From positions 23,099,105 to 23,163,104 of the forward strand of contig JALIRH010000006.1 of the NCBI GenBank assembly GCA_023055505.1: a stretch of 64,000 bases of DNA, given 5' to 3'. Positions 27,134-38,240 of the stretch are shown in pieces. How positions within the stretch are numbered: position 1 is the first letter of the stretch; the number at the start of each line of letters is the position of its first letter. The notes under the pieces are model-generated. The model had not been told where the DNA came from, did not search any database, and saw only the letters and a list, made by a program, of their open reading frames with translations. The DNA comes from Callipepla californica brunnescens. Taxonomy: Eukaryota > Chordata > Aves > Galliformes > Odontophoridae. Position numbers and translations under genes: made by a program.

Positions 27134-27165
27134 CTGTTGAGCAGAAACAAAGGCTTGAATATATG
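27134..27165 (+). CDS. Possible 32-nt penultimate microexon
   Basis: A strong acceptor (TTTTTATTTCAG at 27122-27133) precedes a short open stretch. After two leading bases it reads VEQKQRLEYM, a charged, coiled-coil-like sequence. A GT at 27166 would leave the frame in phase 0, matching the entry phase of the terminal exon at 27305 across an intron of about 139 bp. Against it, the donor (ATG followed by GTGTTT) is weak, and a 32-nt open frame is easily found by chance. It is offered only as the nearest phase-compatible upstream partner. Confidence 0.2.
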
Positions 27166-27304
27166 GTGTTTTGTGTTTATTTTTATACTTGTTGGTGAAG
27201 AGAAGGATGGCAAAAGTATGTACAAAACTCTATGCATGTGCATAAGTATAAAAAGTATACTTCAGTAAATTGATTAATGTTTGGGTTTTCATTTTCTTTT
27301 ACAG

Positions 27305-27379
27305 GAAGACGAAAACGAAGCTGAGGCTGAAAATCCATCTCAGGAACTGAATTTGGAACAGAAAAAATCAAAAAAATAG
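27305..27379 (+). CDS. Terminal coding exon of an unidentified gene
   Basis: This looks like the last coding exon of a multi-exon vertebrate gene. The acceptor is good: a T-rich tract (TTTTCATTTTCTTTTACAG) ends at 27304, with a plausible branch site around 27271-27278. Read in phase 0, the exon encodes 24 residues and then TAG at 27377-27379. It begins EDENEAEAEN and ends QKKSKK, so it is an acidic, probably disordered tail with a lysine-rich end. A second frame is open for 14 codons but is less protein-like, and the third stops after six codons. A short AT-rich 3' UTR with a canonical poly(A) signal follows at 27464. I do not recognise the protein. Such tails occur in ciliary, nucleolar and ER proteins, so no function can be assigned. 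The body of the gene would lie upstream, mostly outside or unseen. Confidence 0.55.
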   Translation, partial: EDENEAEAENPSQELNLEQKKSKK

Positions 27380-27495
27380 GGGATTGCTGATCTTGTTTTA
27401 AATATTGCAAGTTATGTAACAGTAATAATAGTTTCTCATTGTAAAATTAACAAGGAAATTCTCAATAAAGTCGTTGAAATTTGAATTCATTCTAC
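27380..27495 (+). promoter_or_regulatory. Short 3' UTR with poly(A) signal
   Basis: After the TAG at 27377 comes AT-rich sequence with AATAAA at 27464-27469. Cleavage is expected 10-30 bases later, near 27481-27495. A T/G-rich stretch around 27515-27540 could serve as the downstream element. The roughly 110-base 3' UTR is short for a vertebrate mRNA but fits the exon model. The end coordinate is approximate. Confidence 0.5.
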
Positions 27496-30400
27496 ACTGG
27501 GAAATTAATGATATAGCTCCTGGTGATACTTGTGATTATACTAAAAGCTGGATTGTCAGAACTGAGCACCGTACCAATGAATTCTAAAAGCTTTTTGAAC
27601 ATAGTATAGAAAGCTGATGGGTTAGTCATCACTAAAAACACTTAGTAAGCAAACAGTACATTATTTTTTTTTTTAATTCTACCAAGCAATGTTATCCTTA
27701 AAGGATAGTTATAAGTCAGACACATTTTGGTATTTCTGAGCAAGAGCTTTGATACTGAAAAGTCAGATATATGTTATGTTCTGAAGTTCTGAAATTTCTT
27801 CTTAACAGTAGTTAAAATAAGTGTTGCTGGGGATTGGGTGAAGGCAAACATTTTGTGGTTTGTACAGTGTTTTTTGACATATAATCAGTTTTACATGTTT
27901 ACGCCTTCTGTGATTTCTAAGTTATTTCATATTGTATCATCATTTTTCTTCATGTAAAACTTTTCCATCTTCACATGATCTTTGTCTGTTAATGAATGCC
28001 ACATTTTTGTCTTGATTGGACCATTTCACCCAGTTCTAATTCCTTTGTAATAATCTTTGCATTTAAACAGCATAAAATAACTTCTTTCTGCATCATCAGT
28101 TCTTAAGTGAATACTGAAAATCTAAAATAAAAAAAAATTCTTCCTAAAAAAAAAATCTTTCTGAATTGCTTCTGCTTCTAACTCTGTGTAGACCTCTTAA
28201 ATGGGAATGTTAGTAGTAGAAACTCAGATGTAGGTTTATAGCTTAATGCTTTCACTTGTTGCAGTGAAGAAAACAGGAATATTATTCTGTTTCAGAATTA
28301 AAGCTACACTTGCTCAAGTTCCTTGAGGGAAGTTTGTCTTGCTGTAGAACTTTGTCTTCTGAAGTTTATGTCTTTTCCCAGTCTTCAATATTATTACTGT
28401 AATTATTTATATTGACTGGTAAATCATATTGTAAATGATATCAATATTTTGTTTTCTCAGATATATATGAATTATAGTTTTATAGTTAAAAGAAACATAC
28501 CTATTCTCAAACAGTGTATTTTATAAATTCTTTTCTGATTCATGAGCTTTGATTATGCACGTCTCTTCAACAGATTTCAAATTTGGGTTTATCCACCCAA
28601 ATGATCATACAAAAGTAGCAAACACGGTTTCAATCATGGAGAATGGTCTATTTTCATTCATTTCCTGGCAGCAGATTTCTCTAGACTATATGGCAGCATG
28701 GAAACATACAGGCACTTAAGATGAAAAAGGTAGATATTTAGTTTTCAATATTTTTATGAAAATACATTACTTGATCCTTAAACATCTGAATGAGAAAGAC
28801 AGTACAGATGTTGAAAAGTAGAGAAAGGTTCTCTTTGTTGTATGCTGGAGAGCTTAATATTATAATATTACAGTATATTTTCTAAATTCTTAAAAATTTT
28901 ACATGGAAGAGCAACTACATAAATCATACTTTTACAAAAATTCAGCATATGTCATCAAAAGTCTACGTTCAGGGCTGATAAGTAGAAATTTGTCCTTAGG
29001 TTAAGTCCTTTAATTAACAAAAAATTATAATATTCTAGAAATTAGGGTTTTCAACTGCAAAATAATAATAATTACTGGCACTTTTATCCCCTCTCCTCTC
29101 CTTTCCAACAGATGAGTTTATTTCCCTTGATTGAGAGCAAATTAAAATTTGCTGCTGAACTGATTTTTTGTATATTCTTACATTTTTAATCTAATGGTAT
29201 GAATTTCATTGCACATTTTTTATGCAGTATCTGGCATGGAATACTGTGCCTTTTATTAAAGGTATGTCCATGCTGCATTAACACGGACATGAAAAGCAGT
29301 CTTATCTCCTGTAGAATTAAGCTTAAAGCATATCAGAATATGTTCAAAGGCTTAGGGAGATGCGATGAGCAAAAGTTTACACAGCTTTAATTTAAGTGAC
29401 TACAGGCATTTTTACAGGGCAGTACGTTCCTTGCATGTAAATATACACAGAGACACATATGTACTTGTGCCTGACCAGCCAGCTTTAATTCTTTTTTTTT
29501 AATTTTACACTTCTTCCTCCTGTGCTTTCCTTGAATAATAGAAGTCACGTGCTGCTCTGAAAGTCTAGATTGAGAGCTATTTGTTTGTCATTCCATCGCT
29601 GTCAAGAACGACAGTGATGATTGTCCCCAGTTGGAAATCTCAGTTTTCTCATTTACCCCAGTAATAGCTATTTTAGGGTGGCTTAGGGGATAATCACGTT
29701 TTCCATGCTTGAGGAGAAACTGTCATTTTCCTCATATTAAAGCCAATTTACCACTTTTTGTGCAGTTCATGATGGATTGCTGTTGGTTTTCTGTTCATTG
29801 CTCCATGTTTGCTTTGAGTCTCCAGTGGAATACCAGTGGCCTATCTGGGATTTTGTGAGACTCCAATGCTGTTTTATGCTATTACACACAATCACTTCAA
29901 CCTCAGACATGAGCAAGTTTGTCTATTACTACACTTTTTGTTTTTGGAAAGGATTTCTGACCTTTCCACTTCCTGGTAGGCCTGTCTCTCCCCCATCCAG
30001 GGTCATCACTGAGAGGCAGGGGACTCTTTGCAGTCACATGCACAACAACCTTTCTAATTTGTAAAAGTGTGTGTTATGTTGAGTCATGGATACATGTGCA
30101 GTAGGTTGCTGGTATTTAGAATGGATTTCCTTAGCATACCCCATTGCTCGTCACACATTCATTCTGAGTGCTACATTTGGCATTAGCTAAAAAAGCAAAG
30201 CTAACTTTGATATAGATGCTATTCATCTGAAATAGCAGAATCTTAAATGTTATGTGATTATAAGGATACTCCATAAAAAGAAATTTATGTTGGTATTTTA
30301 TTTCTACTGTATTTGTGTCTTCCTACTGGTTAAAATGAGGATTCACAGTATTCTTGGTATTTTGTCAATGAAATATTGAAATGTATTGCTATGCTGGATT

Positions 30401-32973
30401 TGTGGTGCTCATTTATGGTTTTTCTCCTGAACAGAGCTGATCATAGTGCATTACAGGCATGAAATGTGATATACAGCAGCTGATCCAAGCACAATATTTG
30501 TTTTCTGCTCATTAGAGAGTACTGTCATACTTCTACGTTAAGAAAATGATTTAAATATGATTATTCATTCTCAGGAGATTCAGTGTTTATGCAGTCAGAA
30601 TTTTTAAAGCAAAATATAATACACTGGAAGAGAATTATATCATTTTACTACTACTTTGTTATTGCAGTCTCATAAGCCTTCTACCTCTGTATTGGTTGCT
30701 CTGCATCGCACTGCAGAAACTAACTCTCCCTGGCGTTAGGCTAGATAGGTTTTACTCTCTGGAAAGTGAAGGTTGATTAGAAACTGGCTCTATTTCACAT
30801 GACCTAAAGAAAATGAGTTTTACATAGCAATGAATAGACAACTTCTCTCACCTATCTAAGACTGTAGTGTGAAATCATCGCAGGTAATAAATGTTTCCCC
30901 ACAGTGCGTTCAATGTGGATTCTGCAGTGATGCTATCTGGAAAAGGAAGTAAAATGCTGAAGGCAACAGCATGAAAATGCATGCAGCTATGGCATAATTC
31001 TGATTTGTTTTAGAAGAACTATTAATTTCCTTGTTACAAAGCCAAGTAAGAGCAACCCTTTAAAACTGCTGAACCATGAAAGCCATTTCCTTACGGGTTT
31101 TAAATTTGGGAACAGACTCATGAAATTTATAGCTTTGATGAGATATTCTTTGCCTGCAGTCAGAATGAGAGCCAGATCATTGGTTTCCCAGCATGACACC
31201 TATGTATTCTTGTGTGCACTAGATATCATTAAACTCATAATAACACAGCTATCATCACATTAACATCTAAAAGGTTTGGTGTTGATGTTTGGTTTAAGTC
31301 TCTCATTTATACCTACAGCATACTAAATAGCTGAATAAAAACAAAGGCTGTACCATACCTGTGTCGTGCTACCATCCTGCAATTTAACCAAAAAATGCAG
31401 TCATTTTATGCCTGATCAAATTTTTATTAATTTCGTTCTCTCCAAATTGTGTTGTTTTGAATGAGCTATAACGATGAACTACTAGCACACTACAAACGCA
31501 GTCACAGATAATGGTACAGTGAGACCATTTTTTTTCTGGTCCATGCTGTAAAGACAGTAGCTGTGTATACACATTGATTTAATCATTTTAAGTTTTAGTA
31601 TATTGTTGAAAGTTTATGTACTATATCTGCTATCTGGTGATAGAAAAGAAGTGTATATTAACAAGCCAATAGCACTTCACTGCCTATATTCCTTCAGGTA
31701 AGGTAATGTACTCTGTAGCATCCTAGCAAAGCACATGGGGTTAGAAGTTATACAAAGAAGAAATTACAGCTGAAAGCAATTAATGTCACCAATCTGCCAC
31801 ATGCTTTTGCTGGTTTCTTCTGGAAATATAAAGCATATCCCTTTTACAATATAACATTACCACCAGAGTTTACTATGAATATCTTATCATTTGTACCAAA
31901 TGAAATTTGCAGAGATTGTCATCTGTAGAAATCAGTTTTCATTCTGCCACATAACTGAACAGGTGGACAGAGTTTGGGAGAAACAGCCTCATTCTCTTAA
32001 CGGAGACAAAAGGCTTGAAAAACCACCAGTACATAAAGGGTAGTAATTTGTGGCATGTAGACAAATTCCTTATTACTGTGATCTGAAAAGCTTTTGCCTG
32101 ATCAGAGTTAGAGCTTTTATTTCTATAGATGGGAGGTGATACCCATAGGAGTTCTGACAAGAGATAGTTTGCGAGTTGGGGCTGCAGTGTAAATTGATTC
32201 AAAACCAGCCAATTTCAGTGATCTGGAAAGAAAAATATATAGAGACAACTTCCATCTTTAATCATCAGTCTGTTGTGAGGATTTTAAAGGCTACGTGATG
32301 CAACCATTAGCGAGTGCTTAATGCCCGTGGGGAATATGAAACACTAATTAGCTGCTGAGGAAAAAGGATTTATAAAACCTAGACCATAACAGTTATGCTA
32401 CAAGAAAGACTTTGGGATGTTTTTCTTTTAATTGTTTGAACTGTACATCCAGTTTCAATACTTACTATTTATTTTAAGGATCATTGTTTCAATCACAAAT
32501 ATCTGATTTTTCTTTCTGCAGCACTGGATATTATATTTTGAACATATTGCCACAAAATATACTTTATTAAATAAATAATTACATCTTTCCATAAATATTC
32601 TAATAGTTAATATTTTTCACATCTTTATGTATTCAGATAGGCAGCTATAATGCCTATTATCCACCTATTAGCTCAGTACTTCCAACAGAGCTTGACCTAG
32701 TTGGGAGCATGAACAGGAGTTTTATTTCTAGTATTTTATTTGTTAGTGCAAGATCAAGTGGCTCACGAAACTCTTAATTGTTCACCAGTAAACATCAATA
32801 TTACTTCATTGTTTAAAGCTTCATTGTCTAAGAATTGTAAAATGTAACTAACATATGGAAGGAAAAAATAACAACAGCTACCTCCAGATCATATGTTGAA
32901 CAGATCTGCACGGTGTGAATAGTTTACTGTTGAAGTTGCCTAGGATGGTGAAGGAAAAATGTATGTATTTGTA
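27496..32973. other. Gene-free stretch downstream of the terminal exon
   Basis: AT-rich, with no recognised exon, transposon or long microsatellite. Several further AATAAA-like motifs occur near 28074-28130, but nothing connects them to a transcript. This is probably intergenic. Confidence 0.5.
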
Positions 32974-33320
32974 TGGGAACTGTTGAATCAAAGCCTGAAC
33001 CACTGATTGATCACCTGAGGTGAGCACTGAGTCAGCCACAGGAGCACAGGGGCAGGCAATTCGCCCATGTGATCAGAAGGGGTGGAGTCTGGCTCCACCT
33101 GTCCCAGGTTCCATTTAAGGTCTGACCACCTCTGTGGAAGGTTCTCTTGTTGGAGATCCCTCCTATGTGGAGTTCCAGGTAAGCCTTGACCTTTGGTAGC
33201 GGGTGAGCCCTTCCTTATTTACTGATTGTCTTTATACCATCTGGATAAGCTATACAAAAATATAGTGTCCACCTTCATTGTATTGTGTGGGTGCTATTCT
33301 TTCAGGGTATTCACCCTACA
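32974..33320 (+). mobile_element. LTR-like repeat, copy 1 (family not recognised)
   Basis: This segment is paralogous to 38041-38240. Shared blocks are the start (GGGAAC/GGAAA, then CACTGATTGA and CACCT), GAAGGGGT with a GGCTCCACC or GGATCCACC block, and ATTTAAG at 33113-33119. A GAGATC block and a splice-donor-like AGGTAAGC at 33177-33184 follow. The segment can be drawn as TG...CA, from TGGGAAC at 32974 to CACCCTACA at 33320, which suggests a solo LTR with ATTTAAG as a TATA-like box. No clean target duplication was found (only GTAT on both sides with an offset). There is no primer-binding site after it. Confidence 0.55.
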
Positions 33321-34037
33321 GTATCACGTGCTTTATTTCAAAAATGGAAACATGCATGTATTTTTAGTTTTGCATTTTATTTAGAAAAAGTAGTCTCTTG
33401 TTTCTACCACATATGGTAAGAATGAAGAGTAATGCTTGTGGCGCCTCAAGATTTTGACTTTACTACTGATAATAAAATCAGTTGTGCTATTAGCTTGTTG
33501 CAAGTATACGTATTTGTACAGATATCTGAATGCGGTCTAGAAATTTAGTTCAGTAGACAGAATGTTGGGTTTTTTTAAACATTAAATTACATTCAGTTCA
33601 GGTAGTACGTAGAATGAGAAAGTATGTATGGTTTTCTAATACCACGCTCCAGCTTTGCTATTTCAAAATCTCACAGAAGACCAAAAAGACTAAACAGTTA
33701 AGCATATCTCTAGAAGTAACACTGTGCGTCGTGATCGCAGCTCCTGAAAGTGGAATAGCCAATTTGCTTTGTTTGTCAAAGCTGGCAGTGAAGATTTAAA
33801 GAAAGGCAGTAGTTAAAGAGCAAATCTGATAGCACTGCCTTTGAACTTGTGCTACTGTATTTCAAAGACTTTGATTTTTAGGTAAGTTTATTGTCTTATC
33901 AGAAAGTCAAATAAACATAACACACTTGAATTGTATTTCATTTATGAGTTGTACTTCAGTTACTTTTAGTAACTATGTTTTATCTGTGGTATGAGGAAGC
34001 AAAACTGACCTTTATTTGACTCTTCTACAAATGATTC
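33321..34037. other. Short gene-free interval
   Basis: AT-rich unique-looking sequence between the LTR-like repeat and the second Galluhop copy. No primer-binding site or retroviral coding sequence was seen, which argues against an intact provirus starting at copy 1. Confidence 0.5.
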
Positions 34038-34935
34038 CATGAGTGCTACTCTGAAAGTAATGCCTCCTATTTCATTACATTGACTCACAGCAACAAAATG
34101 TAACAGAACACAGGCAGGAAGGTGCAGCCTCTACTGCCATACCGTCAACATCTGCCTCTGTTGTCACAGGCCAACACAATGAGATTTTAGCAGCAGAGGT
34201 GTGGAACTGAATTTTTCCATGTAGAAAGAAATAGCACCCAATGGCATTCATTCATGCTTGCTGTAAGTTTGTGGAGACCAAACGGTGGACGTGAGCACAT
34301 AAGAGCTGCAAACATGAATGGGGGCCTGGAGCATCTCTTGTACAAGGAAAGGCTGATACATGGGACTGTTTTTTTCTGTAAAAGAAAAGGCTGTGAAGGG
34401 ATCTCATAATTGTTTATAGATATCTAAAATGCAGGAGTCGAGTTGTTGAGGGTGGAGTCTTTTTGGTGTCATGCAGCAGTAGAGCAAGGACTAATGGTCA
34501 GAAACTGGAATACAGGAAGTTCCATACTATCACAAGGAAGAACTTGTTTACTGTGAGAGTAACAGGGCACAAGAACAGGCTGCCCAGAGCCACTGTGGAG
34601 TCTCCTCTGGATAAATTCAAGACCTAACTGGACTCCTTCCTGTGCAAACTAATGCAGAGAACCTGGTTTAGCAGTGAAGCTGGTCTTTGTCTCTAGAGAT
34701 CCCTCCCAACCCCCCTACAGTTCTGTGATTTTGAAGCCATGGATGGTGTGTTTCAGCAACAATACTGTCCCAGCTATTGTGACATGCAAGCTAGCAAAAA
34801 TGCGTAGCTAATGGTCATGCCTGTGCTGAAAAATAGTGTTTTGTTGCTGAGAATTTGCTCTATCAAATAGTGTCACTGTGCTCTTCATATCTGTTGTAGT
34901 TTCCATAGAAGTAAATAGGAGGCTACTTTGGAGTG
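34038..34935 (+). mobile_element. Galluhop mariner copy 2, split by a CR1
   Basis: The left end carries CTCTGAAAGTAATGCCTCCT (34050-34069). The right end carries the inverse AAATAGGAGGC followed by a small deletion in the inverted repeat (34914-34930). The left internal part matches copy 1 across TGGAGACCAAACGGTGGA and GTGAGCACA near 34272-34299. The right part resumes at GGATGGTGTGTTTCAG near 34741 and runs through CTATCAAATAGTGTCACTGT. The 34301-34734 segment between them is a CR1. Like copy 1, it lacks the catalytic core and cannot encode transposase. The outer boundaries are accurate to a few bases. Confidence 0.88.
34301..34734 (+). mobile_element. CR1 LINE nested in Galluhop copy 2
   Basis: A 5'-truncated CR1 of about 430 bp. 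It begins around GGAGCATCTCTTGTACAAGG (34329-34348), the degenerate form of the CR1 GGAGCACCTCTCCTA-GAGG block. It continues through AGGCTGCCCAGAGCCACTGTGG and ends CCCTCCCAACCCCCCTACAG, then TTCTGTGATTTTGAA. It interrupts the mariner, so it inserted later. Confidence 0.88.
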
Positions 34936-37900
34936 AAGTTCAAGATCACAGACCTAATATCTGTCTTTTAATAACCAATACCAAATCTGTTTGAACAAGC
35001 TGCTTTTCTAACTCTCTGTATCAATGAAATATAGTATTTATGTATGTAAATATAAATCTAAAGTTTGTTTCCTTTGCTTTCATAGATACATAGTTCATGC
35101 AGTCTCCACTCTTATGAGAAAAAAAACCTTCAGTAACGTGGTCTCTTCTCAAGCTGACCCTTCTCTGAGCAGGAGGCTCAGATAGAGACCTTCTGAGCTG
35201 CCTTCCATTCTGTGTTATTCTATAATTCAGCAAAAATCATTTCATGTTTATATACTTAACAGCTTATTTGTACAAATATAAAAAGGAAAAAAAATGCTTT
35301 GCTTATAAGTTCCAAATGTATCTGTTTTCCCTTTGAGAAAATAAGAGAAATGTAACATTTCACTGCATAGCTTCATGCTGCATCCAATTTCCTAACTGAG
35401 CAGAATCCAGGCATTGCCTTGGGGTCTGGGTGTTGAGGAAAGCTCCAGGGCTTCACACTGACACAACATTTTAAAATAGAACTCTGTGTAACTGCTGTTC
35501 ATTTTCTAAAAATGACTACAGGTTGGGTTTTGCTTGTTTTAAATATATATATTGAAAATTTCCGAAGTGTGTGTGTGCATATGTATAAAATAACTCAGAT
35601 GTGTACAGACTTAGTTGATATGATGAAGCATCTGTGTAGCATTTCCTCAAAACCATTCATTTTCTCTTTAGGGTGTTCCTCAGGAATTGAATTCTAGTCA
35701 TTTAAAATTTCAGCTTCTATTTGAGGGCCACTTTTCTCAAGAATGAATATTCTCTCACTCTCTTTTTGTTTCAACTGCAGCTTCCATCACCAAAGTTACT
35801 GTCAGAAATCTAGAGCTTCTTGAAATTTACTCCTTACCCTGACCGCATTTTTGAGTGTCACTATGAAATCTCCATTACTTTTTCACTAGAGAGATAAGCC
35901 ACTTTTACAAATTAGGTATTATGATTTTGTGTTCCTCTTGTCTCCTTATTATATCCCTTGTCTTGTTCAGGCTGACACGATTTAATGTCACTGAGTTCTG
36001 GCAGCGACAAGAAACTTAAGGACCTTTTTATTCCTATTCTGAGGAATAAAACTGCACTATTCTTCTGTGCAGAAGTGCTGCTCCACTGACCACCAGTTCT
36101 GTATCTCTAAAAAGTGACTTACCACTGGACTTTATCACAAACCACACAAGCTTGAACTTGCAAGATGATACCTGCATGGTATTTCTAAAAAATAGTGATA
36201 AAATCTCCTAAATATACACTGGACAGATCTTGTGGTTTTGAGTTTATGGCCAGAGAACACTGATAAGGGTGTACTTTTCTTGTCTTCCTCTTTGGTTGTT
36301 GTACTTGCATTAAGATAATTATTTTTTCATATCTTTATTTTATATCTCACTGCAGGTGAAGCATTTGTTAATTGACAGTAAAAATAATTTCAGATTGATT
36401 AAAACATTATTTTCTGTGTTTTGCTGTTAGATAGCAGTGTCTGAAGCCTTTACCTTGCCTGTTCTTTTCTTCAGAAGAATGAATGTAAGCTTTTGTTCTG
36501 TGAAGAGCTGCCTGTCTCACCCTCTGCACATGCTGTGTTGAAACTGCTGGCTGCAGAGCCCTTCTATTAGTGGTCACTGTTCTCTGCTTTTGTGTAGGAT
36601 CCTGCTTATTGTTTCATTAAATTTATGTAAGGCAAATACTCTATTAGAAATATAACCACCCCAAAATACAATCTACAGTGTTTCTATAAAGACTTGTGAG
36701 CTAATTTTTTCTAGAAAGGAAGAAAAAGAAAACTGTCATTATGAAATTGTATTTGCTGCTTTAGGTTACATCTTGCATAGTCTGCTTTTCAACTAAGATG
36801 TGTTCATCTTTTGACAATCATTCATTTGAGAGTTCATATGTATAACATCTTAATGAAGCCTAAGGTTTTAGCATTTGTTAAAGAACAGCAGTATGGCATA
36901 AGGTGGTAATTCTCCAGTGAAGCTGTACCCTCAGAAGCTCTGATTCAGCTGAGGCTTTCTGACGTCTTTCCCTTGGGTCAGATCAAGTGAGACTAAAAGC
37001 ATTGCACATGTCACATTTGGAGGGCTTTTGAAGACAGAAGTGACATTTATTTACAACCCTTTGGTGCCTGGCTTATCTTTGAAACACTACTGACTACCTC
37101 ATGAGGAAGAAGCTGTATATTCTTCTTCTCCTGCCAACACAAGGTAAGTTATGTAAGCACAAGTAATAGAAGCAATGAATTTGGGGAAAAAAAGAGCTAT
37201 GGGTGAAGTAGAGTACAACAGAGCAGTGTCAAGAAAGGTGCAATGACAAAAACGGAAAAATCTAAGCTGCCAGAAACTCTTTGGAGTTCAACCAATCCTA
37301 GCATGGCAAGCAGTGAAACCTTTTGTACAACAGATTATTATATAAACTGTCGTGTTTTGCCATACTAAATTATTCTGTACCATGTCCTGTGAAAAAGATA
37401 ATTTGCTGTGACATTCTTAGTACATCACTATGGCAGAATGGTTCTAACGACCTGTGGATTGTCATTCTGCAAGCTTTGCTTAGCAAGCCACTGCTTTATA
37501 ACAACATGCTGAGCAACAACGTCATTAGGAAACCAGGCACCCTGCCCCCCACCTACTTTCTCCAACTCACCTCTCTTACTATGTAAATATCATCTTCCCT
37601 ACTCTAACAATGAGACTCCACTCACGTGGTAGAGTTTTCATCCCCAGTTCATTAGCCATAACCCAAATCTCATGCTTGCTCCTGCTGTATTCTTATCTGC
37701 TCCTGCTATATTGTTGGCAGCATAGTGTTTATGCTAGACAGTTGCATTAGGCATGCTAAAGCAGTTAGGGCTGGGACAGAGCACCATCAACATCCATTCC
37801 CTTTGCTCTTCTCTTGCCACTCTTCTCCCTGCACCTGGTGGATCTGTTCCTGACAGAACCCTGAGATTTTTCTGAGATAAAATGCCAGGTTTGTCATCAC

Positions 37901-38040
37901 TTGAAAGACTACCAAGCTGATAGTTGTGGGCAACACTTTTCATCTTCAGTTTATTGCTAATTTATTAACATGTTAAGTAACAATGGTTAGATAAAATATA
38001 TTGACTCTGTTTCAGCAGAGGCTGGCATTCCTTCATGTAG
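34936..38040. other. Gene-free stretch between repeats, with one candidate start exon
   Basis: No named repeat was recognised. A pyrimidine-rich unique sequence around 35700-36200 shows no exon. The only exon-like feature is the signal-peptide-like segment at 37101-37143, listed separately. Confidence 0.45.
37101..37143 (+). CDS. Candidate signal-peptide start exon
   Basis: An ATG at 37101 opens a frame reading MRKKLYILLLLPTQ and then one base before an excellent donor (AAG followed by GTAAGT, GT at 37144-37145). The basic RKK followed by a run of hydrophobic residues is typical of a secretory signal peptide. Phase-1 donors are common after signal-peptide exons. Weak points are a poor start context (C at -3), stops in all frames upstream (acceptable in a 5' UTR), no promoter seen, and the ease of finding 14 open codons by chance. 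It could equally be a non-coding exon or nothing. Confidence 0.18.
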
Positions 38041-38240
38041 TGGAAATGCTAAGTCACGGCCTAAATCACTGATTGAGCACCTGGTGGGAAGGCAGGTGGG
38101 AATTGCATGCACCTGAATGACTGGAAGGGGTTGAGCCAGGATCCACCCCTACACAGACCTCATTTAAGGGTTGGCAGGGAGAGAGGGGGGTATTTCACCG
38201 AAGATCTCTACCTACAGGAGGTCTTCTAAAGGTGAGTAGT
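38041..38240 (+). mobile_element. LTR-like repeat, copy 2 (truncated)
   Basis: Matches the first 200 or so bases of the repeat at 32974 in the same orientation. Shared blocks include CACTGATTGAGCACCT (38070-38085), GGAAGGGGTTGAGCC, CCACCCCTACA, ATTTAAG at 38162-38168 and a donor-like AAGGTGAGT at 38230-38238. The spacing from ATTTAAG to the donor-like site is 64 bases here and 60 in copy 1. Similarity fades after the donor-like site, so the 3' part is lost or diverged. The two copies differ substantially, so they are old or from different subfamilies. Confidence 0.55.

Noticed and set aside
32974..38240. One provirus bounded by the two LTR-like repeats
   Set aside because: The copies are too diverged, no primer-binding site or retroviral coding sequence lies between them, and the interval contains an unrelated mariner. 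Separate insertions are simpler.
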